From NCBI RefSeq assembly GCF_016785945.1, contig NZ_JAEMEF010000007.1, positions 94,047-158,046 on the forward strand: DNA of 64,000 bases, in the 5' to 3' direction. A program made the translations under genes and the position numbers. The notes below the pieces were generated by a model, which was not told where the DNA came from, did not search any database, and was given only the letters and a program-made list of their open reading frames with translations. Shown in pieces: positions 24,719-34,219 of this stretch. Numbering within the stretch: position 1 is the stretch's first letter; each line of letters starts with the position of its first letter. This DNA is from Olleya sediminilitoris (GTDB lineage: Bacteria; Bacteroidota; Bacteroidia; Flavobacteriales; Flavobacteriaceae).

Positions 24719-27242
24719 CTGGCTAACCTACTGTTTAATGTTTTGGATTGTTATTAGTTTTGGTCAAACTAATAGCTTGCCTTTAGCTGATTACTTAATA
24801 AGTATTCAAGAGCAATTTGATGTAAAATTTAGTTATGCTGTAGACGATGTTGCTAACATCAACATACCTCAACCGGAAAGGGAATTAAATTTACAACAAA
24901 CGTTACAACACTTAAACGCTAATACCTTACTAAATTTTAAAACAATAGATAGTCGGTATATTACCGTTTCTGTGTTAGAAAAAACAATTTCTATTTGTGG
25001 TACTTTAGTTTCAAAAGAAACCAATGAAGCGCTGATTGGCGCTTCAGTTATTATTGATAATACGTATCAAGGTACAAGCACAAATTATAATGGTGAATTT
25101 AACTTAACCGAAATTCCGCTTAAAGCGACACTTTCTATTTCTTATTTAGGTTATCAAACGTTAAAAATTTCTGCTAAAACATTATTTAACAATCAACAAT
25201 CTTGTCCAACAATTGCACTTACAGAGGACAACCAAATGTTAACCGAAGTTTTAATTACTAAATACTTAACTACAGGTTTGCAAAAATTTATAGATGGTAG
25301 TATTGTGTTAAACACAGAAGAATTCGGGAATTTACCAGGCTTAATCGAACCTGATATTTTACAGTCCATACAAGCTTTACCAGGCGTTGAAAGCGTTAAC
25401 GAAAGTATTGCCAACATTAATGTAAGAGGAGGAACAAATGACCAAAATTTAATCCTTTGGGATGGTATAAAAATGTATCATTCTGGTCACTTTTTTGGGT
25501 TAATATCTGCTTATAACCCAAACTTAACTAACAAAGTTATTGTGACTAAAAACGGAACCAGCAGTCAATACAGTGACGGTGTTTCAAGTACCATTAGCAT
25601 GTATACTAAAGATAAAATTGAAGATACTTTTTCTGGAGGAGCTGGTGTAAATTTAATTAGTGCAGATGCTTTTTTAGAAATTCCTGTTAGTAAAAAACTA
25701 GCATTACATATTTCAGGAAGACGTTCTATCACTGATGTGATTAGCACACCTACTTATGATAATTATTTTGAAAGAAGTTTTCAGGATAGTGATATAAATA
25801 TCAATTCTAATATTGAAAACAGCACAACTTCTTCTGATTTTGTCTTTTATGATTTTACTGCAAAACTACTTTTTGACTTAAACAAAAAACATCGTTTTAG
25901 AGCTAATATTATTGGTATTAATAACAATTTAGATTATGCCGAAACTATTACTGATAGCGATAATACAACCACGTCAAAAACCAGTAATTTAGCTCAAGAC
26001 AATTTAGGTTATGGTGGACATTGGAAAGCACAATGGACAAAAAACTTTAGCACAGACGTATCTGGTAACTACTCTAGATATACAGTAGATGCTTCAGATT
26101 TAAGAGTCCAAACAGAGCAACGCTTAACACAAGCTAATGAAGTATTAGAAACCAGTATACAGGTTAAAACCAACTATAGTTTTACTCCGTTTTTAAATTT
26201 TTTAAATGGTTATCAGTTTAACGAGATTGGTATATTAAATGAAACTACTGTAACTGCCCCTTCTTATTCACGTACAAAAAAAGATGTTCTGTTAAACCAT
26301 GCATTGTTTACACAAATAGAATACCATAAAGACAATACCTTTTTAAGGATTGGACTACGCGGAAATTATTTTCAGAAATTTGATAAGTTATTAATAGAAC
26401 CTCGTATTACTGCAAGACAAAAACTATCTAATCAATGGGCTTTAAAATTAGAAGGAGAATTTAAAAATCAGTCTGCAACACAAATTGTAGATTTTCAGGA
26501 TGATTTTTTAGGCGTTGAAAATAGACGCTGGATATTAGCAGACAATAATACCATACCAATATCTACTAGTAAACAAGCATCATTTGGTGTTGATTATAGT
26601 AAACATAATTTAAATATTGATATTAATGGATTTTACAAAACGGTTGATGGGATTACAGCTAGCAATCAAGGTTTTTATAATAATTTTCAATATCTGAGTG
26701 CCACAGGAAGTTACACTGCAAAAGGCATAGAGTTTTTAGCAAATAAAACTACTGATAAATTTAGCACATGGTTAAGTTACACTTATAGTATTAACAATTA
26801 TACTTTTGAAAGCTTTACACCTAGTGTTTTCCCTAATAATGTAGACATTAGACACTCTATCTCTTTGGCTATAAATTATTCTATAATAAAAAACTTAGAA
26901 TTATCATTAGGTGGTATTTGGCATTCTGGACAACCATACACAAAACCTCTTGAAGCTAACCCAACAATTGAAATTAACAACAATTATTATGTCAATTATG
27001 ACCAACCCAATATCCAAAATGTAGACGATTTTTTACGTTTAGATGCCTCTTTAGGTTATACCTATGATTTTAATAACACAACTAATATTAGTCTAAAAGC
27101 AGGTGTACGTAACTTAAGTAATGAAGACAATGTAATTAATAGATATTATCAAGTAGATCCTGAGGATAGCAACAATACTATTGAGGTAAACAACCTGTCT
27201 TTAGGCCTAACGCCAAACGTAAGTCTACGCGTTAATTTTTAA
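24705..27242 (+). CDS. TonB-dependent receptor with STN signalling domain
   Basis: 845 residues. After a signal peptide (about 1-20), a secretin/TonB N-terminal (STN) domain at about 25-85 (LADYLISIQEQFDVKFSYAV) fits a transducing receptor. Next come a carboxypeptidase-regulatory-like domain (about 95-175), a plug (about 205-310, with SIANINVRGGTNDQNLILWD) and the 22-strand barrel ending VSLRVNF. No SusD-like partner follows, so a glycan-import role is not supported; ferric or other small-ligand uptake with signalling to FecR is more likely. Overlaps fecR, so co-translated. Confidence 0.9.
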   Translation: MKGNNWLTYCLMFWIVISFGQTNSLPLADYLISIQEQFDVKFSYAVDDVANINIPQPERELNLQQTLQHLNANTLLNFKTIDSRYITVSVLEKTISICGTLVSKETNEALIGASVIIDNTYQGTSTNYNGEFNLTEIPLKATLSISYLGYQTLKISAKTLFNNQQSCPTIALTEDNQMLTEVLITKYLTTGLQKFIDGSIVLNTEEFGNLPGLIEPDILQSIQALPGVESVNESIANINVRGGTNDQNLILWDGIKMYHSGHFFGLISAYNPNLTNKVIVTKNGTSSQYSDGVSSTISMYTKDKIEDTFSGGAGVNLISADAFLEIPVSKKLALHISGRRSITDVISTPTYDNYFERSFQDSDININSNIENSTTSSDFVFYDFTAKLLFDLNKKHRFRANIIGINNNLDYAETITDSDNTTTSKTSNLAQDNLGYGGHWKAQWTKNFSTDVSGNYSRYTVDASDLRVQTEQRLTQANEVLETSIQVKTNYSFTPFLNFLNGYQFNEIGILNETTVTAPSYSRTKKDVLLNHALFTQIEYHKDNTFLRIGLRGNYFQKFDKLLIEPRITARQKLSNQWALKLEGEFKNQSATQIVDFQDDFLGVENRRWILADNNTIPISTSKQASFGVDYSKHNLNIDINGFYKTVDGITASNQGFYNNFQYLSATGSYTAKGIEFLANKTTDKFSTWLSYTYSINNYTFESFTPSVFPNNVDIRHSISLAINYSIIKNLELSLGGIWHSGQPYTKPLEANPTIEINNNYYVNYDQPNIQNVDDFLRLDASLGYTYDFNNTTNISLKAGVRNLSNEDNVINRYYQVDPEDSNNTIEVNNLSLGLTPNVSLRVNF

Positions 27243-27355
27243 TACTATTTACCAAATATCTTTATTTAATAAAAGAAACAAACCAACAACTGTATTTCAA
27301 TAAGTTACAACAAACAAACCAAAAAACACCTATAGCATTTAAAAATAAATAATGT

Positions 27356-27363
27356 TATGTTTG
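27356..27363 (+). promoter_or_regulatory. Candidate -7 element of the toxin-like unit
   Basis: TATGTTTG matches TAnnTTTG and ends 45 bases before the ATG at 27409, which would give the two-gene unit its own promoter. A -33 TTG is not visible. Confidence 0.4.
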
Positions 27364-27408
27364 TATACCGAATGATTTAAATTGTTTTACTAAATAACTT
27401 ATTATACA

Positions 27409-28479
27409 ATGTTAAATGAAAAATTAAAAGCATTACAAATAGTACTACAGCAAGAAGTAGACTTTGCTTGGCAATGTAAAATGGGAACATCTGTATACAA
27501 TCAAAACAACCGCAGTTTTGGTAGTTATCTAGAGTCGTCTTTAAACGCACATAACAAAGAAATTTCTCAAATTTTAGACGATATTGCTCGAGAACAAACT
27601 CAAAACCAAGAGCCTCCTAATTTTAATAATTATATTAGGTATTCTACTAGCTCAATGACACACAAAGAAGTCTTTGTTGGTGACAAGTGGATATTGGTAC
27701 CAAATACGGCATGTGTAGATTTTAGAACAACCACTTTAGGTGGTAGTAGAGCTTTTACTGTAACTGTAAGTAATGGTAGCGATTATGCTACGTTTACCTC
27801 AACCGAAAGTTTACAATCTTACCAACAAAACCAACAACTTTTAGAAGCTGATCCAATACATTTAGAACTACAAAATGATTATGTGTCTAAAGAAGAATAT
27901 GATTGGATGTTATTAGCTTCTCAAGTTTACGGAACAACTAAAAAAAACATTAGTGGTTTAGGTGATCTTGCAGAATTGTACAGCAGAACACCAAAGGAAT
28001 TTAAAAGACATTATGCTTACAAGATTTCAAAAGTTGCAAAAAGCGTAGGCAAACCAGCAAAAGCAGGTAAAATATTTCATGGAGCTGAAAAGGTTATGAA
28101 AAAAGCAGGAAAAGTAGCAAAAGTTGGACCTTATCTATCTGCAGGTACAATTATATATGAAGTTGGTGATGCCTATATTAATGATACAGAAATTAAACCA
28201 CACACTTACGTTGACGGAACCCTTTTAGTGGTAGGTATAGCTGCAACAGCAGTTGGTGCTCCTGCAGTAGTTGTTGGTTTAGCTATATATGGTATTTTAG
28301 ATTATGCTTTTAATATTAGCGAAGGAATTGATAATACTTTTGGAAGTGATTCTGATCTTTGGAACAACAAACCTATAAAGCATTTTCCTAAAAAAACAAC
28401 TCCAATATTTAATGACGTAAAAATTGACAACACCTATGTTGCTCCTAACATAAAACTACCTCCAAATTTTAAAAATTAA
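27409..28479 (+). CDS. Putative toxin/effector with hydrophobic C-terminal hairpin
   Basis: 356 residues, no recognised family. There is no signal peptide. Residues 1-65 are helical and charged. About 75-150 is a beta-rich region around VGDKWILVPNTACVDFRTTT. A lysine-rich amphipathic stretch (about 205-240, KVAKSVGKPAKAGKIFHGAE) follows. A long hydrophobic hairpin lies at about 265-305, with small and glycine residues (TLLVVGIAATAVGAPAVVVG, then LAIYGILDYAF). The layout resembles pore-forming bacteriocins and polymorphic-toxin effectors. The stop codon overlaps the next start by one base (TAATG), and the next gene encodes a small membrane protein, as in toxin/immunity pairs. Function is inferred from layout only. 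Confidence 0.6.
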   Translation: MLNEKLKALQIVLQQEVDFAWQCKMGTSVYNQNNRSFGSYLESSLNAHNKEISQILDDIAREQTQNQEPPNFNNYIRYSTSSMTHKEVFVGDKWILVPNTACVDFRTTTLGGSRAFTVTVSNGSDYATFTSTESLQSYQQNQQLLEADPIHLELQNDYVSKEEYDWMLLASQVYGTTKKNISGLGDLAELYSRTPKEFKRHYAYKISKVAKSVGKPAKAGKIFHGAEKVMKKAGKVAKVGPYLSAGTIIYEVGDAYINDTEIKPHTYVDGTLLVVGIAATAVGAPAVVVGLAIYGILDYAFNISEGIDNTFGSDSDLWNNKPIKHFPKKTTPIFNDVKIDNTYVAPNIKLPPNFKN

Positions 28480-28889
28480 TGTTCAAACAAATATTTCAAA
28501 AATTATTATTGGCATTTTATTGTACTTCAAAATGGCTCGTAAATAAAAAAATGCCAGAAAAAATTATTCCATCCACTATATTATTTTTTTCATTTCCTTT
28601 TACATTTATAGCTACTGGTTTATATCTAATACTAGCTTTATCTTTAATATTAAGTAACTCTAAAAACTTAGCAGTTTTAGTTATTGGTGGATTTATATTT
28701 ATTACACCAGTATATTATTTAGCCTCAAAAATGGCTAAAAAAGGCATTGTTAAATGGGACATTAGCAAACACTACAAAACTTTAACAAAAAATGATAGAG
28801 CTAATAAAATAACGCTTGCTTTTATTGTTTTTTGGGGAAGCTTTATTATTCAGTTTTGGCTTGCCAATATGGCTTTGAGCTCAAAATAG
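28479..28889 (+). CDS. Small membrane protein, putative immunity partner
   Basis: 136 residues with three predicted membrane helices (about 30-57, 63-82 and 108-129). A basic loop WDISKHYKTLTKNDR lies between the last two. No family was recognised. The start codon shares one base with the upstream stop, so translation is coupled. A membrane protein directly behind a candidate pore-former is the usual place for a protecting protein. Alternatives: an accessory membrane factor of unknown role. Transcription ends at the hairpin at 28919-28950. Confidence 0.6.
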   Translation: MFKQIFQKLLLAFYCTSKWLVNKKMPEKIIPSTILFFSFPFTFIATGLYLILALSLILSNSKNLAVLVIGGFIFITPVYYLASKMAKKGIVKWDISKHYKTLTKNDRANKITLAFIVFWGSFIIQFWLANMALSSK

Positions 28890-28918
28890 AGAAGCAATTA
28901 GTAGATCTATTAATAAAT

Positions 28919-28950
28919 AAACGCTTTCAATTTCTTGAAAGCGTTTTTAA
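28919..28950. terminator. Bidirectional terminator between the toxin-like unit and argS
   Basis: AAACGCTTTCAA (28919-28930) pairs perfectly with TTGAAAGCGTTT (28935-28946), four-base loop, followed by T-run. It serves both convergent transcripts. Confidence 0.85.
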
Positions 28951-28973
28951 TATCATATTCTAAATAAGAGTAA

Positions 28974-30758
28974 CTACATACGCTCTGGCACGTCAATTCC
29001 TAATAGGTTAAAAGCATTTTTAATAGTATTAGCTACAGCTTGAGATAACTGTACTCTAAATACAATTTCATTTTGTGTTTCTGCACCTAATATTGATACG
29101 TTTTGGTAAAAACTATTGAAAGCTTTTACTAAATCATAAGTATAATTAGCTATTAAAGCAGGACTGTGGTTATTAGCTGCAAGTTGTATTACTTCTGGAA
29201 ACAACTGTAATTGTTTAATTAAGTCTCGTTCTTTATCTTCTAAAGCAACATCACTAGACTTAAGTGTTACACTAGTATCTTCATTAGCTTTGCGTAAAAT
29301 AGATTGTATTCTAGCATAAGTATATTGTATAAAAGGACCTGTATTACCTTGAAAGTCTATAGACTCTTTTGGGTCAAACAAAATACGTTTTTTAGGATCT
29401 ACTTTTAGTATATAATATTTTAAAGCGCCTAAACCTATTGTTTTATATAGTTCTGCTTTTTCCTGATCTGTATAACCATCTAATTTGCCTAAATCTTCAG
29501 ATATGGTTTGAGCTGTATCAGCCATTTCAACAATTAAATCATCTGCATCAACAACAGTACCTTCTCTACTCTTCATTTTACCTGAAGGTAAATCTACCAT
29601 TCCGTAGCTTAAATGAAATAAGTTTTTAGCCCAATCAAATCCAAGTTTTTTAATAATTAAAAACAATACTTGAAAATGGTATTCTTGCTCATTACCAACA
29701 GTATAAACCATACCTCCAACATCAGGATAATCTTTTACACGTTGTATAGCTGTACCAATATCTTGAGTCATATAAACTGCTGTCCCATCAGAACGAAGCA
29801 CTATTTTCTCGTCAAGACCATCATCTGTCAAATCACACCAAACAGATCCATCTTCTTTTTTAAAGAATACACCAGATTTTAAACCTTCTGCAATAAACTC
29901 TTTACCTAAAAGATACGTTTGACTTTCATAGTATAAGTTATCAAAATCAACACCAAGGTTTTTGTAAGTCGTATTAAAACCATCATAAACCCAACCATTC
30001 ATTGTTTCCCAAAGGGCAACTACTTCTTTATCTCCTGCTTCCCATTTTTGAAGCATTTGCTGAGCTTCAGTTAAAATAGGTGCTTCCTTTTTAGCATCCT
30101 CTTCTGTTTTTCCTTTGGCTACTAAAGCTGCTATTTCTTTTTTATATTCTTGATCAAATTTGACATAGTAATTACCTACTAATTTATCTCCTTTTAATCC
30201 TGTAGACTCTGGTGTTTCATTGTTTCCAAAACGCTTCCAAGCCAACATACTTTTACAAATATGTATACCTCTATCATTAATAATTTGCGTTTTGTAAACT
30301 TTTTTACCTGAAGCTTTCAAAATTTCAGAAACACTATAACCCAATAAGTTATTTCTAATATGTCCTAAGTGTAAGGGTTTGTTTGTATTAGGTGAAGAGT
30401 ATTCAACCATAACAGCTTTATTTTCCGCGGAAGCGTCAACAAAACCATAATTTACATTTTGTTTTATAGTATTGAAAAAATCCACAAAATAGAAAGCTGA
30501 AATTTCAAGATTTAAAAACCCTTTTACGACATTAAAAGCCTCAACTTGCTCTACATTTTGCACTAAATACTCACCAATAGCTTGACCAATTTGGACTGGA
30601 TTACCTTTTACAACACGTAACATAGGAAACACGACTACTGTAATATCTCCAGCAAATTCTTTTCTAGTTGCTTGAAACTCGACCGTTTCTAAATTAGCAT
30701 TATAAATGGTATTAACCGCTTGTTTAATGTGTTGCTCTAATGTGTTTTGAAGACTCAT
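28974..30758 (-). CDS. argS: Arginyl-tRNA synthetase
   Basis: 594 residues, class I synthetase, cytoplasmic. The N-terminal additional domain covers about 1-105. The HIGH signature is HLGHIRNN in YSSPNTNKPLHLGHIRNN (about 120-137). The KMSKS-region is GKMKSREG (about 390-397). The ArgRS-specific DALR anticodon-binding domain is C-terminal (FIQYTYARIQSILRKANED, then NAFNLLGIDVPERM). Residues around VDASAEN before the HIGH motif are encoded by one copy of the in-frame palindromic motif (30421-30438), which is the position of a loop in relatives. Confidence 0.98.
   Translation of the reverse strand: MSLQNTLEQHIKQAVNTIYNANLETVEFQATRKEFAGDITVVVFPMLRVVKGNPVQIGQAIGEYLVQNVEQVEAFNVVKGFLNLEISAFYFVDFFNTIKQNVNYGFVDASAENKAVMVEYSSPNTNKPLHLGHIRNNLLGYSVSEILKASGKKVYKTQIINDRGIHICKSMLAWKRFGNNETPESTGLKGDKLVGNYYVKFDQEYKKEIAALVAKGKTEEDAKKEAPILTEAQQMLQKWEAGDKEVVALWETMNGWVYDGFNTTYKNLGVDFDNLYYESQTYLLGKEFIAEGLKSGVFFKKEDGSVWCDLTDDGLDEKIVLRSDGTAVYMTQDIGTAIQRVKDYPDVGGMVYTVGNEQEYHFQVLFLIIKKLGFDWAKNLFHLSYGMVDLPSGKMKSREGTVVDADDLIVEMADTAQTISEDLGKLDGYTDQEKAELYKTIGLGALKYYILKVDPKKRILFDPKESIDFQGNTGPFIQYTYARIQSILRKANEDTSVTLKSSDVALEDKERDLIKQLQLFPEVIQLAANNHSPALIANYTYDLVKAFNSFYQNVSILGAETQNEIVFRVQLSQAVANTIKNAFNLLGIDVPERM
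30421..30438 (-). repeat. In-frame palindromic motif copy 3 (argS)
   Basis: TTTTCCGCGGAAGCGTCA on the plus strand; the coding strand reads D-A-S-A-E-N. Its core TTCCGCGGAA is a perfect palindrome. Confidence 0.55.
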
Positions 30759-30780
30759 GAATTGTACTTTTTTGAAAAGG

Positions 30781-30788
30781 CAAATATA
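30781..30788 (-). promoter_or_regulatory. Candidate -7 element of argS
   Basis: On the minus strand TATATTTG matches TAnnTTTG, 22 bases before the argS ATG at 30758. No TTG at the expected distance; instead a perfect palindrome lies directly upstream (30791-30806). The remainder of the 344-base gap to 31102 shows no gene I can support. Confidence 0.45.
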
Positions 30789-30790
30789 GT

Positions 30791-30806
30791 ATTTCTTGCA
30801 AGAAAT
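30791..30806. repeat. 16-bp perfect palindrome upstream of argS
   Basis: ATTTCTTGCAAGAAAT reads the same on both strands. It lies two bases upstream of the -7 element, where the -33 element would be, so it may be an operator site for a dimeric regulator. Confidence 0.45.
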
Positions 30807-31102
30807 TGTTATTTTTTGATAGGCTTTATATTAGATTAACTAACCGTTATATGACCTGTATTTAAAACACTTTAAAACAGTTACATTACATGAAGAAAAC
30901 AAATCTTACCGTTAGTCTAATTTTTTGGTATTACCTCTTAAAAATTATGTTTTAAACTTATTAATATTGACTTTTATGTTTTGAAGGAAAATCCCTCTAT
31001 TTTCTTCTTTTAATTTAATTAACTTAGAAAGTACATAAAATTTTAAAGTTTATTTTGAGACATTCGCAATTTGTCACGTTTTATGTACAGTTAAATTTTT
31101 AA

Positions 31103-33223
31103 ATGAAGAGACTACTTGTCCTATTTTTATTATGTAATTTAACCTTTGGTTTTTCTCAAGATGAAGAGCTAGAGCGCTTAACTATACAGTTAGCTTATCA
31201 AAATCCAGATTCGATTAAAGTTAACACTTCTCTGAATATTATAAAATACTTATTTGAAGACAAACAATATAGCAAAGCATTGAAATTTGTTAACGAAAGT
31301 GAAAAGCTTGCAAAAGATATTGACTACAAAAAAGGACTTGCAAATATCATTTTATACAAAGCTAAAATCCATACCCAAGAAGGAAACATACATAAAGCAA
31401 TAGATTATTTTAAAACCGCTAAAGTACTTTTCTCTAATATTGAAGACTCAATATCTGTTGCACAAATAGATAGTAATCTTGGAATAATTGAGATTAAAAA
31501 TGGAAATTACAAAGACGGATTAGCTCATGCATTAGCTGCTATTAACGAGTTAGAAAAACGTGAACTATATGATGATTTGTCAAAAAATTATCAAAGTCTT
31601 GCCAAAGCTTACGATACTGCTGGAAACACAGAAAAGGCAATTGCTTTTAATATTAAAAAACTAAATGTAGATAAAAAATCAAACAGCATCGCTGGCTTAA
31701 TTGAAACTAATAAAGAATTAGGCTACTTATATCTAAAAAAAGAAAAATATAATCTAGCCATTAACTATTTTGAGAGTGCTTTAGGTTATGCTAGCTCTAA
31801 AGACCACAATTTGCGCGCACAAATATTACCTCATCTTGGTAACGCATATCTGAAAAATAACGATTACCGTACTGCAACCAGATATCTAGCTGAATCAATA
31901 AACATTAATAGACGTTTAGATAATAAAAACGAAATTTTAATTGCCTTAAATAGTCTTGGAGAATTAAACTTAAAACAAAACCGTTTAAGGACTGCTGAAG
32001 CACAATTACTTGAAGCTTCTAATTTAAGTCGAGTTACACATAACGACCAAGAACTTTTGCGTAATTACCAGCTAATGAAAATATTAGATTCTACTAACGG
32101 TAAGTTTGATAATGCCTTTGTTTGGCAAGGTGAATACTATAGACTTAAAGAAAAAATAGACTCTAAAAAAATTGATAAAGATCCTATAAAAGAAGTTGAC
32201 ACTATTGAAGAAGCTATGATAGAAGTCAATGCTTTATTGCAACCTTCTGAATTAAGTAATAATTCTATTAGCAGAAAGAAATTTGACAAGTTTAAACTTA
32301 TCTTTTATGCACTTCTAGCTGCATTTGCTGTAGTACTAACCTTTTTTGTATTGCTATTTGTAAAGCGAAAAAATCGCTTAAAATATACTAAACAACTTGA
32401 GGCACAAAACAAGAAAATAGAATTACAAAATGAGGCTATTTTAGAACAAAGTAAACATCTAGAAAACATTAATAAAGTAAAAGATAAACTATTTTCAATT
32501 GTATCTCATGATTTAAAAGATACTTTAACTTCTACAAAGGGGTTTATTGATTTATTAAAAGAAGGACAATTATCTCAAGACGAATTTCAAACCTTGCTTC
32601 CTGAATTAAGCGAAAACGCCAACAACGCCTCTTTACTTTTATTTAATTTATTAAATTGGTCTAAGTCCCAAATGCAATCTTTAGAGCCAGAACCGTCTTT
32701 ATTTGACATTAAAGAAGTATTCCTTGAAAAAGTAAAACTAATGGATCAAAAACTTGAATCTAAAGGCATCACATTATTAGATAATACTTTATGTGATTTT
32801 GTTTTTGCAGACAGAAGTATGGTAGAAATTGTTATACAAAACCTTTTAGCCAATGCAGTTAAATTTTGTAATCATGGCGACAGTATATCTATTTCAAATC
32901 AAATTAATAGCGATAAATCTATTTTAAGTATATCTGATACAGGTGTTGGTATTAGCAAAGAAAATCAAGAGAAACTATTTGGAAATAATACGTTTTCTAC
33001 TAGAGGAACTAATAAAGAAAAAGGTACTGGTTTAGGTTTAACTATTTGTAGAGAGTTAGTAGAATTAAACCAAGGTAGAATATGGGTAGAAAGTACTTTA
33101 AATTTAGGGAGTACTTTTTATATAGAACTCCCTAAGAATAAAACTAATAATTTAACTAAGCCTTTGGAAGAAACACCTCAGCCATCATACAGCGAGCACT
33201 TCCACCTCCACAAGTCTCAATAG
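31103..33223 (+). CDS. TPR-containing sensor histidine kinase
   Basis: 706 residues. A signal peptide (MKRLLVLFLLCNLTFGFSQ) precedes a periplasmic array of about six to eight TPR units (about 40-345). One membrane helix lies at about 393-415 (LIFYALLAAFAVVLTFFVLL), then a coiled-coil (about 420-460). The HisKA domain has the phospho-acceptor histidine in IVSHDLKDTL (about 468), and the ATPase domain has NLLANAVKF, DTGVGI and GTGLGLTICRELV. No response regulator is adjacent, so the partner is unknown. Its last 22 codons are antisense to the end of ctlX, a 68-base overlap beyond the conserved kinase domain. Confidence 0.9.
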   Translation: MKRLLVLFLLCNLTFGFSQDEELERLTIQLAYQNPDSIKVNTSLNIIKYLFEDKQYSKALKFVNESEKLAKDIDYKKGLANIILYKAKIHTQEGNIHKAIDYFKTAKVLFSNIEDSISVAQIDSNLGIIEIKNGNYKDGLAHALAAINELEKRELYDDLSKNYQSLAKAYDTAGNTEKAIAFNIKKLNVDKKSNSIAGLIETNKELGYLYLKKEKYNLAINYFESALGYASSKDHNLRAQILPHLGNAYLKNNDYRTATRYLAESININRRLDNKNEILIALNSLGELNLKQNRLRTAEAQLLEASNLSRVTHNDQELLRNYQLMKILDSTNGKFDNAFVWQGEYYRLKEKIDSKKIDKDPIKEVDTIEEAMIEVNALLQPSELSNNSISRKKFDKFKLIFYALLAAFAVVLTFFVLLFVKRKNRLKYTKQLEAQNKKIELQNEAILEQSKHLENINKVKDKLFSIVSHDLKDTLTSTKGFIDLLKEGQLSQDEFQTLLPELSENANNASLLLFNLLNWSKSQMQSLEPEPSLFDIKEVFLEKVKLMDQKLESKGITLLDNTLCDFVFADRSMVEIVIQNLLANAVKFCNHGDSISISNQINSDKSILSISDTGVGISKENQEKLFGNNTFSTRGTNKEKGTGLGLTICRELVELNQGRIWVESTLNLGSTFYIELPKNKTNNLTKPLEETPQPSYSEHFHLHKSQ

Positions 33224-34088
33224 TCGTTAGTGCACTAGATAATATTGGGCAATGTGCCTCAATCAAGTCTTTTTGTGATTTAGATAGGCTATCATGAGCA
33301 GCTTGACTCATAACCAAATACAAAGCATCATCTTGACCTCTTACTTGTAACATATTGCCAGCAAATTGATGCATTTGTTTTTCAGTAATGGTTATCACTT
33401 TTTTTCCTGTTTTTTCTAAATTAGAAACAACTTGCTTACGTTCCTTTTTATTATCAATTGTTTCTAAACATATCACAGCAAAAGTTTCTGCTAAACACAT
33501 CATAACATTAGTATGATAAATAGGCAAACGTTTACCATCTACCGTTTGATTTGCTGTAAAAACGACAGGTGTGTATTCAAAATCTTCACAAAACTCAATA
33601 AACAATTCCTCATCAGCACGAGGTGATAAAGCGCAATAAGCAATACTATTAACACGATCTAATAAAATACTTCCTGTACCTTCAAGAAAATAACCTTCTT
33701 CTTCAGCTGAAGTATAATCTATAATATCTTTAATTTTAAAACCTTCTTTTTCTAATCTTAAAAAAATAGCTTCGCGTCTTTCACGTCTTCTGTTTTCTGC
33801 AAACATTGGATACATTGCTACATCTCCATTTTCATGAAAACTCACCCAATTATTAGGAAAAACTGAGTCTGGAGTATTCAATGCTTTATCATCATTTTCA
33901 ACAATAACATTAACTCCTACAGCTTTAAGTTTCTCTACAAAAGCATCAAATTCTAAAGTAGCTTTTTCGTTTATTTCTGCATTTTTTAAATCAATTTCTT
34001 CTTGAAAAAAATTATTTACAGCAGTTTCTTCATTCATTCTGAAATTAACAGGACGAATCATTAATATGGTATTTGTTGTTTGTTTCAT
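33156..34088 (-). CDS. ctlX: CtlX-type amidinotransferase-fold hydrolase (citrulline-forming)
   Basis: 310 residues from the ATG at 34088; an upstream in-frame TTG at 34106 lies inside a promoter element and is rejected. Guanidine-group-modifying (arginine deiminase/amidinotransferase) fold: MIRPVNFRMNEET at the start, DSVFPNNWVSFH with the catalytic Asp region, GTGSILLDR, LPIYHTNVMMC with the histidine, and the terminal cysteine in ETCGGGSARCMM (about residue 300). CtlX relatives act in citrulline/arginine catabolism. The 3' end overlaps the convergent kinase gene by 68 bases, exactly through the catalytic-cysteine codons. Confidence 0.85.
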   Translation of the reverse strand: MKQTTNTILMIRPVNFRMNEETAVNNFFQEEIDLKNAEINEKATLEFDAFVEKLKAVGVNVIVENDDKALNTPDSVFPNNWVSFHENGDVAMYPMFAENRRRERREAIFLRLEKEGFKIKDIIDYTSAEEEGYFLEGTGSILLDRVNSIAYCALSPRADEELFIEFCEDFEYTPVVFTANQTVDGKRLPIYHTNVMMCLAETFAVICLETIDNKKERKQVVSNLEKTGKKVITITEKQMHQFAGNMLQVRGQDDALYLVMSQAAHDSLSKSQKDLIEAHCPILSSALTTIETCGGGSARCMMAEVFLPKA

Positions 34089-34103
34089 GGTTAAATATTT
34101 CGG

Positions 34104-34111
34104 CAAAAATA
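34104..34111 (-). promoter_or_regulatory. Candidate -7 element of ctlX
   Basis: On the minus strand TATTTTTG matches TAnnTTTG, 15 bases before the ATG at 34088. It overlaps the rejected TTG start at 34106. Confidence 0.45.
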
Positions 34112-34219
34112 ATTCAATTAAATATTAAATTCATTTAAAAAAAGTGAATTAATTACGCGTAGTAATATCCTTTAAACTTTATGGATTAATTTAAATTAAT
34201 AAATCAACCATTTTAAAGT

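Noticed and set aside
23236..27242. The ECF/FecR/TonB receptor set as a polysaccharide utilisation locus
   Set aside because: No SusD-like gene and no glycosidase are next to it; the amylase 4 kb away faces the other way and lacks the ECF motif.
30890..30955. A 21-residue frame (MKKTNLTVSLIFWYYL...) upstream of the histidine kinase
   Set aside because: Too short, with no promoter or ribosome-binding support and no family; likely chance in AT-rich DNA.
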